64,000 nt of DNA from Trichobilharzia regenti (Eukaryota; Platyhelminthes; Trematoda; Strigeidida; Schistosomatidae). A program made the translations under genes and the position numbers. The notes beneath the pieces are model-generated. The model made no database searches. It was given only the letters and a program-made list of their open reading frames with translations, and had not been told where the DNA came from. The stretch's first letter is position 1. Each line of letters begins with the position of its first letter. Positions 31,551 through 43,921 of the stretch are shown here, piece by piece. The stretch covers positions 56,859,267-56,923,266 of the forward strand of contig OX235270.1 of assembly GCA_944472135.2 (NCBI GenBank), given 5' to 3'.

Positions 31551-31869
31551 TATCAATATAGTTGAAGATTGAACGATCAAATTGGTTGTTTGCTCAAACC
31601 TAACTTCCCCAATTTTCGCGGAGGCATCAATCAGCCAGTCATCGTTTCATCGGTCGCTGTTCAGAAAGAAGTCAGGAGAAAACCGTCAGAAACCTTAGTT
31701 GTAATATTGGTTATATATTGGTGTTAGAATAAATAATTCTCGAATCGTCAAACTGGTTTCTGGTTTTTGCGTCCGTTCGTACTAAGCGTTTCTGAGAAGC
31801 TTTGAGGAACAGCGTGAGTCCCAGCGTAGCAAGAGCTGGGCATTAACGGTTTACGAGAGGAGACTGATA
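31551..31869 (+). mobile_element. Solo LTR-like element, 319 bp, left arm
   Basis: Related along most of its length to the 358-bp Bel/Pao-like LTR (shared GTTGAAGATTGAACGATCAA-type start, GGTCGCTGTTCAGAAAGAAG-type middle and GGGCATTAACGGTTTA-type end). Its termini read TATCA...TGATA and it is flanked by the 5-base duplication ACAGT (31546-31550 and 31870-31874). It is a diverged subfamily that inserted before the palindrome formed, because the mirror copy (37520-37838) has the same duplication. Confidence 0.85.
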
Positions 31870-32633
31870 ACAGTTGAAATGGAAAGTGAAGGTAGGATAC
31901 GTTTCCGACCGTACAGCAATTTTAGTGATGATTTTTCTACACCATTTAAGTCAAGCAATTTATGGATATATATAGATGTTCGAAATTCAGTCACGGAACA
32001 CCCTGGATATCCTATGTGAATATTGTTTGCAAGTGCATGACTGTTCGAGCAACTAATGACAAAGTGGTTATCCTCCTGCTTCATACTTTTAATTGGAGGT
32101 ATTGTGCCATAATTTTTGGCTTGGGCTGTTGATATCTAATTCGTCTAAGTTTTTTGTAACATCTATTTGTTGTCAAATCCGAGCATCTAACTCTAACTGG
32201 CCAATGTTGCTGGTGAAACTGAAGTTCATTCGACAGTTTATTCCGCGTTTTTGAGATATAGGCATATCCATGCTGGTATTGATTTTAAGCAACCTGATAC
32301 ATGATAAAGTAAGAGCCGTATTTCTACTTCATCACATATCCTTCTGCAGAACTCTACACCAATCAGGTATCTCATCGTCAGTTCGCTAGAAGATGACACT
32401 GCAGTCGCTATCCCGAACACTTGTGTTATGCGAAGTGGTTTATGTGCGTACAGCAGCACAGCAAACCATCTAGAGCCTATGTTTACCGAGGCTGGATGAT
32501 CAGTGTTTCAATTCCGTCAACTGAAGGAATTTGGTAAGTTGGCATATTTCATTATCACCCTTCTAGATACGTATGAGAACTGTAAAAAGTGTGTAGAGGT
32601 TTTGACAGACAGTGATCAAGGCAGAAGGTAGAC
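31870..32633. other. Palindrome arm, upstream of the spliced gene
   Basis: No coding region recognised. It would contain the promoter and 5' leader of the gene that starts at 32634, but I cannot point to a specific promoter element. Confidence 0.4.
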
Positions 32634-33759
32634 ATGGACGATGATACGTTGCCAATAGCTAGTAAGAGACCGAAAAGGTAGGTACCGTTTTCTGCCTAAC
32701 ATATTTTTCAGGGATGCTAAGAAAATTGATAAAAATTTCCTTTACAACTTTATGGATATTGATGTAGCCGCCAGTGAGGTTGGTTACATAAAACATCAAT
32801 ACCCAGATTTTAATATACTTGATTACTTCGTAGCCCCAATTCCAAGGTATTAACCTAATTGAAAGCCCTTCATTTTCAGTACCTCGGGTGCCCCATATTT
32901 CAGTCTTCATTTCCTATTGTCAAAAAGACAAGTGTGTGTCAGCGGTAGGAATAATTGTTAAAATTTTTATTCGTGCTTCAGATTGCCGTCTAACGAAGAT
33001 GCCACTGAATCAACAAATAAGAAAATACTCGGTAATTACTTAAAAATAAATATTCATTTAAAGATGCACTGATGGAAATTATCAATCTGGATACAAAACT
33101 CCTGAACATCGTTACAGCGTTCCAAAAATCTCGACTGCAAACCAACCTTCTAGCAAACGGTGACATAACAGTGGAGTTTCTGATAGAGAATGAAGACCAG
33201 TTACAGATGCTGGAAGCATCTTTAACAGACGACAAGTAAAAACAGCAGTATGTGAGTTGACATATTTTATTCTTATTTCTTGTTGACTGATAAGACGGTT
33301 AGCTGCCTTCAGAGTGATCAAAAGTTATCACTTAAGGTCATGATGCACCATGTTCTAAAACCTGAAGAAGAGTTCGAAGTTTGCATTCCAGAGGATTTGA
33401 CAAAGTCAAGCGTTATGCCTTACGCCTTTTATAGAACAATGAGATGTAAGCTTCATTAATGAAGTAATTAGTTCTGTAGCTTTAATTATGTCGCACTTCT
33501 TATGCCGACTAATAGCAACGAGAGAGATTGGTGACATAATGGATAGGGCCACGAAATCGTACTTTTATAATTTGAAAGATCGTGTCCAAAGGCGTGGGCG
33601 GAAGCAAGGAATTCAGGTAATATTGCGAAACGCCTCCTTACTTTTACAAGTGAGAGTTTATTCAACATGTAGTAATCACAACACTGTTTTCATTTTTAGG
33701 CAAATGAAAAGGATACCAGGGGACATAACAGTGTCAGATGTATAAATAAAATTTTATAA
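32634..33759 (+). CDS. Eight-exon gene for a 260-residue protein, left arm
   Basis: Exons by splice-site reading: 32634-32677, 32712-32846, 32880-32933, 32982-33031, 33064-33235, 33315-33445, 33480-33616 and 33700-33759. They sum to 783 bases with one continuous frame from ATG to TAA; introns are 32-83 bases. All boundaries are GT-AG; the third donor (GTGTGT) and sixth acceptor are least certain. The protein starts MDDDTLPIASKRPKR and has a helical middle (ILDALMEIINLDTKLL), then FLIENEDQLQMLEASL and a basic end. This layout weakly recalls DUF4806 proteins, often found with CACTA-type transposons, so it may be that element's second gene. A host gene is equally possible. An AATAAA overlaps the final codons. 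Confidence 0.6.
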
Positions 33760-33854
33760 ATGTAAATGCTTGGAATGTGCTGAGCACAAATTTTCATCAA
33801 CTAATATTTTATTTTGCTTATTTGCAGGATGCCATCAGTGGATCACACTTGACG

Positions 33855-34616
33855 TTTCGTTTTCATCCTGTGGTTGCATGCATACGATAACCAACCAATA
33901 TTGAGATATGTACAACTTTTACAAGGGATTGAAGGCTGTTTTTAGAAAAGTAAAAGTGCTAAGATGAATCAATAAAGTGTAACGAAATAGGTAAGTGCAA
34001 GTATCACTAATAAATGCATTAATAGAGGAAACTCCCTAGGCTGACAACGTTCATTTGCAATGTATAATGCTTCCTGTACGGTTTGCACTATCATGATGTC
34101 CACTTTTGGTTTTAATACAATTTTTCCTTATGCCGGTCTTTTTTATTTTATGCCTTTTTGTGCATTTGGTGCACAACCGTACCCTCCAGAGAATAGGAAT
34201 AGAATAAGTCGAATCAAATTCATAAAAAGCTATAAAATGTTAGGTTTAATGGAATATAATGAGGACCAAGTAAAGACGTTATTAGAAAATGAATGAGATA
34301 AGACATTCTGAAGTAGTATTTAAAGATCCGACAATGGATAGCAAGTTAATTTATAAGATGGTCCATAAATCTGTGCAGAGCCCACGTGGTCGCATCTCAA
34401 CAATAGGCTGAGCGAATGGTATATATTTAAAGGCAGAAGCATGATCTGTCAAGGCGTTCATTACTATCTTTTTCAAGATAAAGATCTAAGCCCTCATAAA
34501 AATAAGAAAACTCTCGAGCCGTCAAATTGCATATTGCTGTTCCTGCAGAATGGGGCGATTCACCTTAGTGACCATCACCATATCTACTAATCAGCTAGCA
34601 CCACACTCCCTCCCTA
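33855..34616 (+). repeat. Repeat B, copy in the palindrome spacer
   Basis: Matches 719-1470 closely, including the small frame (34060-34296). It begins exactly at the inner edge of the left palindrome arm. It is not accompanied by LINE sequence here. Confidence 0.75.
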
Positions 34617-35534
34617 TGCGAACGCACGAATCGCCTTCATCCAGCCAATCATAAAAATGTGGAATGTTCGCACAAAAATGATGTATATTCACAAGAAAAT
34701 GCATGAAAACACATTAAATAGATTATCTTTCTCTAACCTGACTTAAGAATACGTCCCAGTTGAAGAGTATCAGTTGCTAAGTTGGACTAGTCTCTGTAGA
34801 TGTATTCACCAAATTGACTGAAGATTGGGTGTTTTGTGAATCGCTCGTCTCTCTTCTCTTGCTGTGTAGTCCTCTTCAAGGCCCTCGGTTAGGTTACCAT
34901 GGTTTGAGTTAGAGCATTGGCGACTACATACAAGGAAAATGAGGACAATAAAACAAGTTGAAGTAAACGACAAATCCATTCCTAATCGCAAACCTAGCCT
35001 TAGTCCTGACCCTAATGACGATCCTTATCCTGCCGTACAGCTATACCCAAGCTTACTACAATTCTGAATTAAATCTCTATAATTCTGAAATCATTCTAGC
35101 ATCCTATAGTGAGTAAATTCTGAATTTGTTCTGAAATGGATTGTTTAACAGCACAGATTAGAACTCAGTGCTGGTTTTCAGCATAATTAGTGCACCGTAT
35201 TCTTTTTTAAGCGTTGTCAGGAGTAGATCAGAACCTACTGTGTTTGCTTGTCAGCTTTATTTCAGCCCTTTCAGATCACTTTTGGCATAGACTCGCATTA
35301 CTTTAGAACGAAAAGTCTCAATTCAGCACATACGATTTTTTTCAGCTTAATTCAAGCCCTCGCGGATCATTTTCAGCACTGACTCCCATTACCTTAGAAC
35401 GAAAAGACTTCTACTTATTATCATCACCTGTGTCCCACGCCGGCGCAATTCATTTAGTTTACAGAAAGAAATCAGTTTTTTTATAATCGAGAGACTTTTG
35501 TACTTATAAACTGTAGTACAATGTTACTGCAATC
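34617..35534. other. Palindrome spacer, unique part with short repeats
   Basis: No gene recognised. It contains AATTCTGA-type repeats (35055-35140) and an imperfect direct repeat of about 70-90 bases (about 35250-35325 and 35340-35415, sharing CAGCTT, GATCA, GACTC, CATTAC and TTAGAACGAAAAG). Confidence 0.6.
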
Positions 35535-35629
35535 CGTCAAGTGTGATCCACTGATGGCATCCTGCAAATAAGCAAAATAAAATATTAGTTGATGAAAATT
35601 TGTGCTCAGCACATTCCAAGCATTTACAT

Positions 35630-36755
35630 TTATAAAATTTTATTTATACATCTGACACTGTTATGTCCCCTGGTATCCTTTTCATTTGCCTAAAAATGAA
35701 AACAGTGTTGTGATTACTACATGTTGAATAAACTCTCACTTGTAAAAGTAAGGAGGCGTTTCGCAATATTACCTGAATTCCTTGCTTCCGCCCACGCCTT
35801 TGGACACGATCTTTCAAATTATAAAAGTACGATTTCGTGGCCCTATCCATTATGTCACCAATCTCTCTCGTTGCTATTAGTCGGCATAAGAAGTGCGACA
35901 TAATTAAAGCTACAGAACTAATTACTTCATTAATGAAGCTTACATCTCATTGTTCTATAAAAGGCGTAAGGCATAACGCTTGACTTTGTCAAATCCTCTG
36001 GAATGCAAACTTCGAACTCTTCTTCAGGTTTTAGAACATGGTGCATCATGACCTTAAGTGATAACTTTTGATCACTCTGAAGGCAGCTAACCGTCTTATC
36101 AGTCAACAAGAAATAAGAATAAAATATGTCAACTCACATACTGCTGTTTTTACTTGTCGTCTGTTAAAGATGCTTCCAGCATCTGTAACTGGTCTTCATT
36201 CTCTATCAGAAACTCCACTGTTATGTCACCGTTTGCTAGAAGGTTGGTTTGCAGTCGAGATTTTTGGAACGCTGTAACGATGTTCAGGAGTTTTGTATCC
36301 AGATTGATAATTTCCATCAGTGCATCTTTAAATGAATATTTATTTTTAAGTAATTACCGAGTATTTTCTTATTTGTTGATTCAGTGGCATCTTCGTTAGA
36401 CGGCAATCTGAAGCACGAATAAAAATTTTAACAATTATTCCTACCGCTGACACACACTTGTCTTTTTGACAATAGGAAATGAAGACTGAAATATGGGGCA
36501 CCCGAGGTACTGAAAATGAAGGGCTTTCAATTAGGTTAATACCTTGGAATTGGGGCTACGAAGTAATCAAGTATATTAAAATCTGGGTATTGATGTTTTA
36601 TGTAACCAACCTCACTGGCGGCTACATCAATATCCATAAAGTTGTAAAGGAAATTTTTATCAATTTTCTTAGCATCCCTGAAAAATATGTTAGGCAGAAA
36701 ACGGTACCTACCTTTTCGGTCTCTTACTAGCTATTGGCAACGTATCATCGTCCAT
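35630..36755 (-). CDS. Eight-exon gene for a 260-residue protein, right arm
   Basis: Mirror copy of 32634-33759. The exons map by coordinate = 69389 minus left coordinate: 36755-36712, 36677-36543, 36509-36456, 36407-36358, 36325-36154, 36074-35944, 35909-35773 and 35689-35630. I see no substitution that alters a splice site or opens a stop. Two intact copies in opposite orientation would be maintained by gene conversion if the palindrome is real. The functional interpretation is as uncertain as for the left copy. Confidence 0.6.
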
Positions 36756-37519
36756 GTCTACCTTCTGCCTTGATCACTGTCTGTCAAAACCTCTACACAC
36801 TTTTTACAGTTCTCATACGTATCTAGAAGGGTGATAATGAAATATGCCAACTTACCAAATTCCTTCAGTTGACGGAATTGAAACACTGATCATCCAGCCT
36901 CGGTAAACATAGGCTCTAGATGGTTTGCTGTGCTGCTGTACGCACATAAACCACTTCGCATAACACAAGTGTTCGGGATAGCGACTGCAGTGTCATCTTC
37001 TAGCGAACTGACGATGAGATACCTGATTGGTGTAGAGTTCTGCAGAAGGATATGTGATGAAGTAGAAATACGGCTCTTACTTTATCATGTATCAGGTTGC
37101 TTAAAATCAATACCAGCATGGATATGCCTATATCTCAAAAACGCGGAATAAACTGTCGAATGAACTTCAGTTTCACCAGCAACATTGGCCAGTTAGAGTT
37201 AGATGCTCGGATTTGACAACAAATAGATGTTACAAAAAACTTAGACGAATTAGATATCAACAGCCCAAGCCAAAAATTATGGCACAATACCTCCAATTAA
37301 AAGTATGAAGCAGGAGGATAACCACTTTGTCATTAGTTGCTCGAACAGTCATGCACTTGCAAACAATATTCACATAGGATATCCAGGGTGTTCCGTGACT
37401 GAATTTCGAACATCTATATATATCCATAAATTGCTTGACTTAAATGGTGTAGAAAAATCATCACTAAAATTGCTGTACGGTCGGAAACGTATCCTACCTT
37501 CACTTTCCATTTCAACTGT

Positions 37520-37838
37520 TATCAGTCTCCTCTCGTAAACCGTTAATGCCCAGCTCTTGCTACGCTGGGACTCACGCTGTTCCTCAAAGCTTCTCAGAAA
37601 CGCTTAGTACGAACGGACGCAAAAACCAGAAACCAGTTTGACGATTCGAGAATTATTTATTCTAACACCAATATATAACCAATATTACAACTAAGGTTTC
37701 TGACGGTTTTCTCCTGACTTCTTTCTGAACAGCGACCGATGAAACGATGACTGGCTGATTGATGCCTCCGCGAAAATTGGGGAAGTTAGGTTTGAGCAAA
37801 CAACCAATTTGATCGTTCAATCTTCAACTATATTGATA
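37520..37838 (-). mobile_element. Solo LTR-like element, 319 bp, right arm
   Basis: Mirror of 31551-31869, with flanking duplication ACTGT (37515-37519 and 37839-37843), the complement of the left-arm ACAGT. Confidence 0.85.
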
Positions 37839-37914
37839 ACTGTATTCCCTGGTTTTCCTACGCCCAAGATGACATTATCCGGAGAATAAGATGTGAATAT
37901 GGTATTGAGATACG

Positions 37915-39864
37915 TCAGCCTTCCCTTGCTATATTCAATACACTAGTTCCGGCTTCTTCAGGTACGTGATTCACACCTCTACTTTTCATTAAGTACACGT
38001 GTTCAACATAGCGCTGAGCTACCTGCTTAGCCACAGCATAACCATAGTGCACGGAATGTCTTCTCTTGCGCATATAGGTTTCGAAGGGAAGTGCTCTGAA
38101 TTTTTCTAGTGGCCCATGCAGCTCGACGTCATCCGCTATATGTTTCAGAGAATGTTTACTGTAAACAATATGTTCATTTCCGAAACAAATCTCATATTGC
38201 AGTAAGAAATTACTCAAATTTGTTTGAGCAGCATCCAGAAACAGTCGACTGTATTTGGTACTCGACAGTAAGTATACTGCCAGGGATAATCTCCTGAAAT
38301 TAGCGTACAGGTGGCATGGCAGTGTTTCTGAGTAGGACGGGACCCAAATATAGTAGGAAAAGTCTACACTCGGCTGCTTTTCATTGGCTAAGGTCATCTA
38401 ACGACGGACATTTCCTCTGGAAATCACAAGGAATGTGTTTCCTACTTACTTGCAGTGCGTTATTAATATCCGCAATAATCTTACTATCCACTTGCTTCTC
38501 TCGCCATGCTGCAAAATCCTGCCAAAGGAACAACAAATTCTTAACAAACCAAGGAATATTAGATGCATTGGCTCCAAGGGAAACGATTTAAGCATGTCTG
38601 GTGGAAATTCCTCAAGACAGCTTCTGCCCCGATGGTGATTTGCTTGAACTTGACCACGGAATGTCCTATCATTTCTAAGTGTATGGTTCCCATTAGGAAA
38701 TGTCATCCTACCCTCCAAACGACAACCTATAACTTCACATTTATCACAACCTGTTTTTACATTGTGAGCGACAGTTTGTTTTACATTAGAACGAGCGGGC
38801 GTGTCAAATATGAATGCTAGAACACGCACAGTTACATTCCTACTCCACTTCTCAACATATAGGCCGTTTTTATAAAAATCTTTCAATTCAACTAATAGGT
38901 CCATAGAAACCTCATTAAAGTTGTTTGGTTTTCTCAAACCTCCATGTATGCCAATTAAGAAAACGTCACTGACGTATGGAGTCGTGGTACGACCTAGGAA
39001 TGGCGATAATTGCTGTAAAGAACTGTTTGATGTAGATAAACCGTCATAGATGATTTGCAAGTCAATATGTTGAAAAGTACCGCGATCAACCAAACTATCT
39101 AGATAACGTTGCAGATTTTCCTTCATTCCAATGCGATAGTAAGCACCTTGCCCAAGAAATCTAGGTACACACATGCCGCTATCTTTTAGCAAGCCTCTTA
39201 TGGTTGTTGGCACATGTGGATTAAATTTACATATACAGTCCAAGATATATTGCGCAAGAGCTCCTCTTACATTGTTCCTAAGGAACCATGTCATAATTGA
39301 CTTTCTGACAAGCTCTTCGTGTGTCATCTTTTCAGGAACAACCTAAAGTTCCACTAAAATCAATTGTTAAACAGCGATAAGTGTTACGGTTCTCTTCAGT
39401 TTGTGAAACAACAACGACGGTCTTACTAGTACTGGGTATGTGGTGAGAGCAGGCTGCTCGTCAATTGGTAGACATTAATCTACGTCAATGTCTAGGTCAC
39501 TGATATTGGCTTTGAGAAAATATGAACAAGGCTGATTCAACAACCAATCACAGCTGACTTAAACGTGGGCAAATATGATTCGCAGATAGATGGCTGCACT
39601 TTCCGAGAAATCTCGAAAAGAATCAATCAGAAGGATGCGTTTGTCTACTTGAATAAGCTATGATAATGTACATGAAATATATATAAATACGTCCTGATTT
39701 CCGTAATGAAATGATCTGTTGCTGGCCCTTGTCTTCTGTTGTTACAGGTATACTCACTGCTCCCTGTACAGTTGAACTTGAAGGCATATTTACTGTATTA
39801 TCCCTTGCCACCTCTTCCCTAGATGCGCAGCAACGTTTCCAGAAGTCCCAGTCACTAAATGCTG
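37915..39864 (-). pseudogene. CACTA-like transposase, broken, right arm
   Basis: Mirror of the left-arm pseudogene with the same frameshifts and TGA. One visible coding difference is Phe to Ser in the MTLANEKQPSVDF segment. The N-terminal part beyond 39864 is missing because of the 553-base deletion, so ARDNTVNMPSSS is joined to unrelated sequence. A solo LTR R lies at 39439-39746. It cannot encode a working enzyme. Confidence 0.75.
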
Positions 39865-40315
39865 ATGATAAGTATTTGTTTTCATTTGTTGTGGTTAATC
39901 CATTTTTTCTAATATTTTTGGACTTTTAAACCACGGGCTTGTCATAAGTGAACCGTTATCATTTATTCGTACACACAAATCATGACGGATGTATCCCCTC
40001 AACTGTTTAAAGTGCATTAAACATGGCCCAATATGTTCTATCAAATTTGTTTTTGGTTTTCCATTTTTGACCTCAAATCTACTGAGCTGTTATCAAATTT
40101 CGAAACGATGCACTAAAAAATTTTGGCTCATAGCTGCTAGGAAACACATTAGACACAACCTAGCTAGCTTATAATTTTTTTCACTTGTGACTTCGTCTCA
40201 GTTGAACTGTAATCAAATTCAGGGACGCTCCACAAACGAAATGTAGTATTCATTACAATCTTCATATGTTATCAATTCACATTCCCCTACCCCCTGTTGA
40301 ATTATGTTTTCGTTG
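39238..40315 (-). repeat. Tandem duplication unit 1 (1078 bp)
   Basis: Repeated at 40397-41474 with an exact offset of 1159 bases. It contains the start of the transposase core, solo LTR R and the flank to GTTTTCGTTG. It is present once in the left arm. Confidence 0.93.
39439..39746 (+). mobile_element. Solo LTR (family R), 308 bp, right arm copy 1
   Basis: TGTGGTGAGAGC...GTTACA flanked by GGTA (39435-39438 and 39747-39750), the complement of TACC in the left arm. Confidence 0.9.
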
Positions 40316-40322
40316 CGTTTGG

Positions 40323-40389
40323 TGTCAGATTTCTGACAAACTTATGCAGTCTCTTGAAAGACCCAAAAGAGGACATCTTTGGTTGCTTA
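40323..40389 (+). repeat. 67-bp templated insert between duplication units
   Basis: Identical to 43021-43087, about 2.7 kb away in the same arm. It is flanked on both sides by a 12-base TTATGTTTTCGT. It sits at the junction of the 1159-base-offset duplication. A copied filler at a duplication joint points to replication-based template switching. Confidence 0.92.
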
Positions 40390-40396
40390 TGTTTTC

Positions 40397-41474
40397 GTCC
40401 AAGATATATTGCGCAAGAGCTCCTCTTACATTGTTCCTAAGGAACCATGTCATAATTGACTTTCTGACAAGCTCTTCGTGTGTCATCTTTTCAGGAACAA
40501 CCTAAAGTTCCACTAAAATCAATTGTTAAACAGCGATAAGTGTTACGGTTCTCTTCAGTTTGTGAAACAACAACGACGGTCTTACTAGTACTGGGTATGT
40601 GGTGAGAGCAGGCTGCTCGTCAATTGGTAGACATTAATCTACGTCAATGTCTAGGTCACTGATATTGGCTTTGAGAAAATATGAACAAGGCTGATTCAAC
40701 AACCAATCACAGCTGACTTAAACGTGGGCAAATATGATTCGCAGATAGATGGCTGCACTTTCCGAGAAATCTCGAAAAGAATCAATCAGAAGGATGCGTT
40801 TGTCTACTTGAATAAGCTATGATAATGTACATGAAATATATATAAATACGTCCTGATTTCCGTAATGAAATGATCTGTTGCTGGCCCTTGTCTTCTGTTG
40901 TTACAGGTATACTCACTGCTCCCTGTACAGTTGAACTTGAAGGCATATTTACTGTATTATCCCTTGCCACCTCTTCCCTAGATGCGCAGCAACGTTTCCA
41001 GAAGTCCCAGTCACTAAATGCTGATGATAAGTATTTGTTTTCATTTGTTGTGGTTAATCCATTTTTTCTAATATTTTTGGACTTTTAAACCACGGGCTTG
41101 TCATAAGTGAACCGTTATCATTTATTCGTACACACAAATCATGACGGATGTATCCCCTCAACTGTTTAAAGTGCATTAAACATGGCCCAATATGTTCTAT
41201 CAAATTTGTTTTTGGTTTTCCATTTTTGACCTCAAATCTACTGAGCTGTTATCAAATTTCGAAACGATGCACTAAAAAATTTTGGCTCATAGCTGCTAGG
41301 AAACACATTAGACACAACCTAGCTAGCTTATAATTTTTTTCACTTGTGACTTCGTCTCAGTTGAACTGTAATCAAATTCAGGGACGCTCCACAAACGAAA
41401 TGTAGTATTCATTACAATCTTCATATGTTATCAATTCACATTCCCCTACCCCCTGTTGAATTATGTTTTCGTTG
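40397..41474 (-). repeat. Tandem duplication unit 2 (1078 bp)
   Basis: Second copy of 39238-40315. It includes the N-terminal part of the transposase core frame (MTHEELVRKSIMTWF) read from about 40503 down, then solo LTR R. Confidence 0.93.
40598..40905 (+). mobile_element. Solo LTR (family R), 308 bp, right arm copy 2
   Basis: Exact offset copy of 39439-39746, with the same GGTA flanks. It arose by the tandem duplication, not by a new insertion. Confidence 0.9.
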
Positions 41475-43714
41475 TATTCTTATTTACTGTCACACCTCTG
41501 GTCAAATAGACCAATCACATAATATGAAATTCACAGAAAATTGTGAAGCCGTCACGCTACGTACTCTCTGAGAAACCTGCTGTCTGCTGATTATTTGGTT
41601 GGTTTCAATGGCCTATGTAGAGAGAGAGCGTGCTATTTTTGGGTATTAACCGCAGAAGTTAGGCATGCAGTGCTCATTTTTAGCGCTTAGGGGATTATTT
41701 TAGATGCTGACCTTATTTTTAAGAATTTGTCGCATTAATTAAGCACCCAGCTGTCTTTTTAAGCACGACAAGCGTTTGCGCTCCCGAGACGCTATTATTG
41801 TACCCCGCCAACTGATAAATATCCTTAGGGCATGGATGAAACTGAAAGTGTGCAAGTTACTTAAATATGACAAGGCATATCCAGTTGTCTTATCCCTGAA
41901 AAGACTAGAAAAACCCAAGGAGAGTACTCAGGATTGTCGACAGTCGATGGACAATATGAAGAATTAACAAACAATGTGCAGTTCTCAGGTAAGTGTCCAT
42001 CAATTGCTTATTAGTATGAATGCTGTTAACACGTTGCTTGACCTAATTGACGGGTATATTTTGGATAACAATTACAGTGTCTATGATTCGTTGTCAGGCG
42101 TTTTGTGACTGGTCGTCACTCCCACAAGTGTCACAAGTAAGCTGGTGGTGTGCGTGAGTTTTATTTTTGTTAAGATAACACTAATGATTTAGTGCTAGAG
42201 TTCCCAGATATACGTGTACTTGTTTGTTCACATTAAAAATGTTTAGCCGACAATTTTCCCAATAGGAATTTTTAGAGAAATTGGTGATATTCCCGTAAAC
42301 TATTAAATTAAGCTACCAAAACATTTTTATTTCATAGAGATGAAATGAGGAGGGTAACTAAAAGAATACTGGGGGATGGGGAATTCTTCCTATCGACATT
42401 TTCTTTCCATCATTAAAATTCCCAAGTCTACTTTTTCAGGAGAAGTCAGAGAATAGATACTCAGAGAAATGGATGTATCAGTAACCTAGAAATGTTCTGA
42501 AAGTGCAAATTATGATCTCTAACTAGACTCTGACGCTAACATTATGTTGACTTAATCCAATTTGTCCCTAACCTGAATTCAACTGCAACGTATACTTAGA
42601 CTAAGCAGACAACTCTTTCAAGCCTAATTTTCGGAAAGTAGCTTTATTTACCTGGTTTCACGACCCTGTTCAGATTGAGCGTCCCAAGATCATTAGTGCG
42701 CCTGCCCGTTTGGTTATCTCTTCTCAAGTTTTGCCTAAAATGTTTTGCATCTGCTAATGATAAGATGATAGGAGCTGTGGCGAGCAACTGTCTTTTTCAG
42801 TCAAGTGTTAGTTAGCACGGAAGTTTCCACTGTCTGTTTGGTATTCGCCGTATTCATTATCCATGGATATGTAAGGTAATTACCAAAAGAAACTGCAGAT
42901 ATAAAATCGACTTTTCTATTCACTATGTGCGTAGTACAATAGTATGCCTAGTGGGAAATGGCTCTTGGGTATATTGGTGAATATTGCTATTGAATTTAGT
43001 CACTTACCACGTCTAAGAATTGTCAGATTTCTGACAAACTTATGCAGTCTCTTGAAAGACCCAAAAGAGGACATCTTTGGTTGCTTAGTTGAACATCTGA
43101 GCGAGATTGTTGCACAGTGTAATCGCTTCTTTGCAGGGTAATCTAATGACCTGTCTGACACCTCTGCTTGAGAAGGTCATTTATTTAATGCTAAAACATC
43201 CGTGATTGTATCTGGAGCACACACAGTATGTCGATGCATAGTCAGAGTTAGCGAGAAGGTAACACTTCTTACTCTATTGTAACGTAACCTTGGCACCTAA
43301 ACGAACGTTAATGGGGGCCCAGTGGAGTAATGTGACTTCGGCTCTGGTGCCTAATGGGATGCTGATCAGCTAAATGGGTTTCCGATACCACAATGTCCAC
43401 CTACAGGCGCATATGGTACACACAATTCAGTGTTCCAGATGTTGAAAATATTGGGAGCACTTAACTGATTTTTAATGCTGGTCTGTGATTCAGCGTACAT
43501 AGATAGATAAGGATGCTTTTTAGGGCTCTAGCCATATCTGCCTGCTGTGTGCAGACGTCTTGGTTGGCAAGTTCGAGTGCAGTTTCAAAACAGTCGTGCT
43601 AAGTACCATACTGATGGCCAGCGCTTGAAGTCAGCTAACCAGCAAGTTGAAATGGTAAGGATAGGCTGGGATTTCAAACGACAGAGAACGGAACCTTAAA
43701 ATGTGAGGGCGATG
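41475..43714. other. Palindrome right arm, mostly non-coding
   Basis: Mirror of about 26282-28500. It includes the A-rich motif cluster (about 41635-41770) and two possible plus-strand exons. The first, at 41776-41967 (RDAIIVPRQLINILRAW), is followed by a GTAAGT at about 41988. The second, about 42944-43139 (LPRLRIVRFLTNLCSLL, helical), has a CAATAG acceptor and a GGTAATC donor context. They may be fragments of a host gene; no family is recognised. Confidence 0.35.
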
Positions 43715-43921
43715 AAAATAAATTATTTGTTCATTTATTAATTTCGCTTACAGCTTGCATCCACACTGTATTTTTGGTACAAGTATGGAATTCTCAGCAT
43801 GGACTTCGGTAGCCCAAACTTTGCAGGCCGACCAGATATATCAGGTGCGCGTCGGGAGTGGATCGAACATCGGATCATCTGCATGTACGTCGCGAATACT
43901 AAGCACTGTGCCATCGGCGCA
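43715..43921 (-). mobile_element. tRNA-derived SINE, right arm
   Basis: Mirror of 26075-26281; the tRNA-like head is 43921-43846. The adjoining TA run is longer than in the left arm. Confidence 0.65.

Larger units (their letters stand above)
25614..33854 (+). repeat. Palindrome, left arm (8241 bp)
   Basis: Reverse complement of 35535-44384. From 29643 to 33854 the arms are collinear without a single indel (right coordinate = 69389 minus left coordinate), and only scattered substitutions are seen. The arms differ mainly by a 553-base stretch present only on the left (about 28972-29524), a tandem duplication present only on the right, and the length of a TA run. The outer edge at 25614 abuts LINE Y and the inner edge is at TTGACG (33854). 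Such identity implies recent formation, ongoing gene conversion, or an assembly artefact. Confidence 0.95.
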
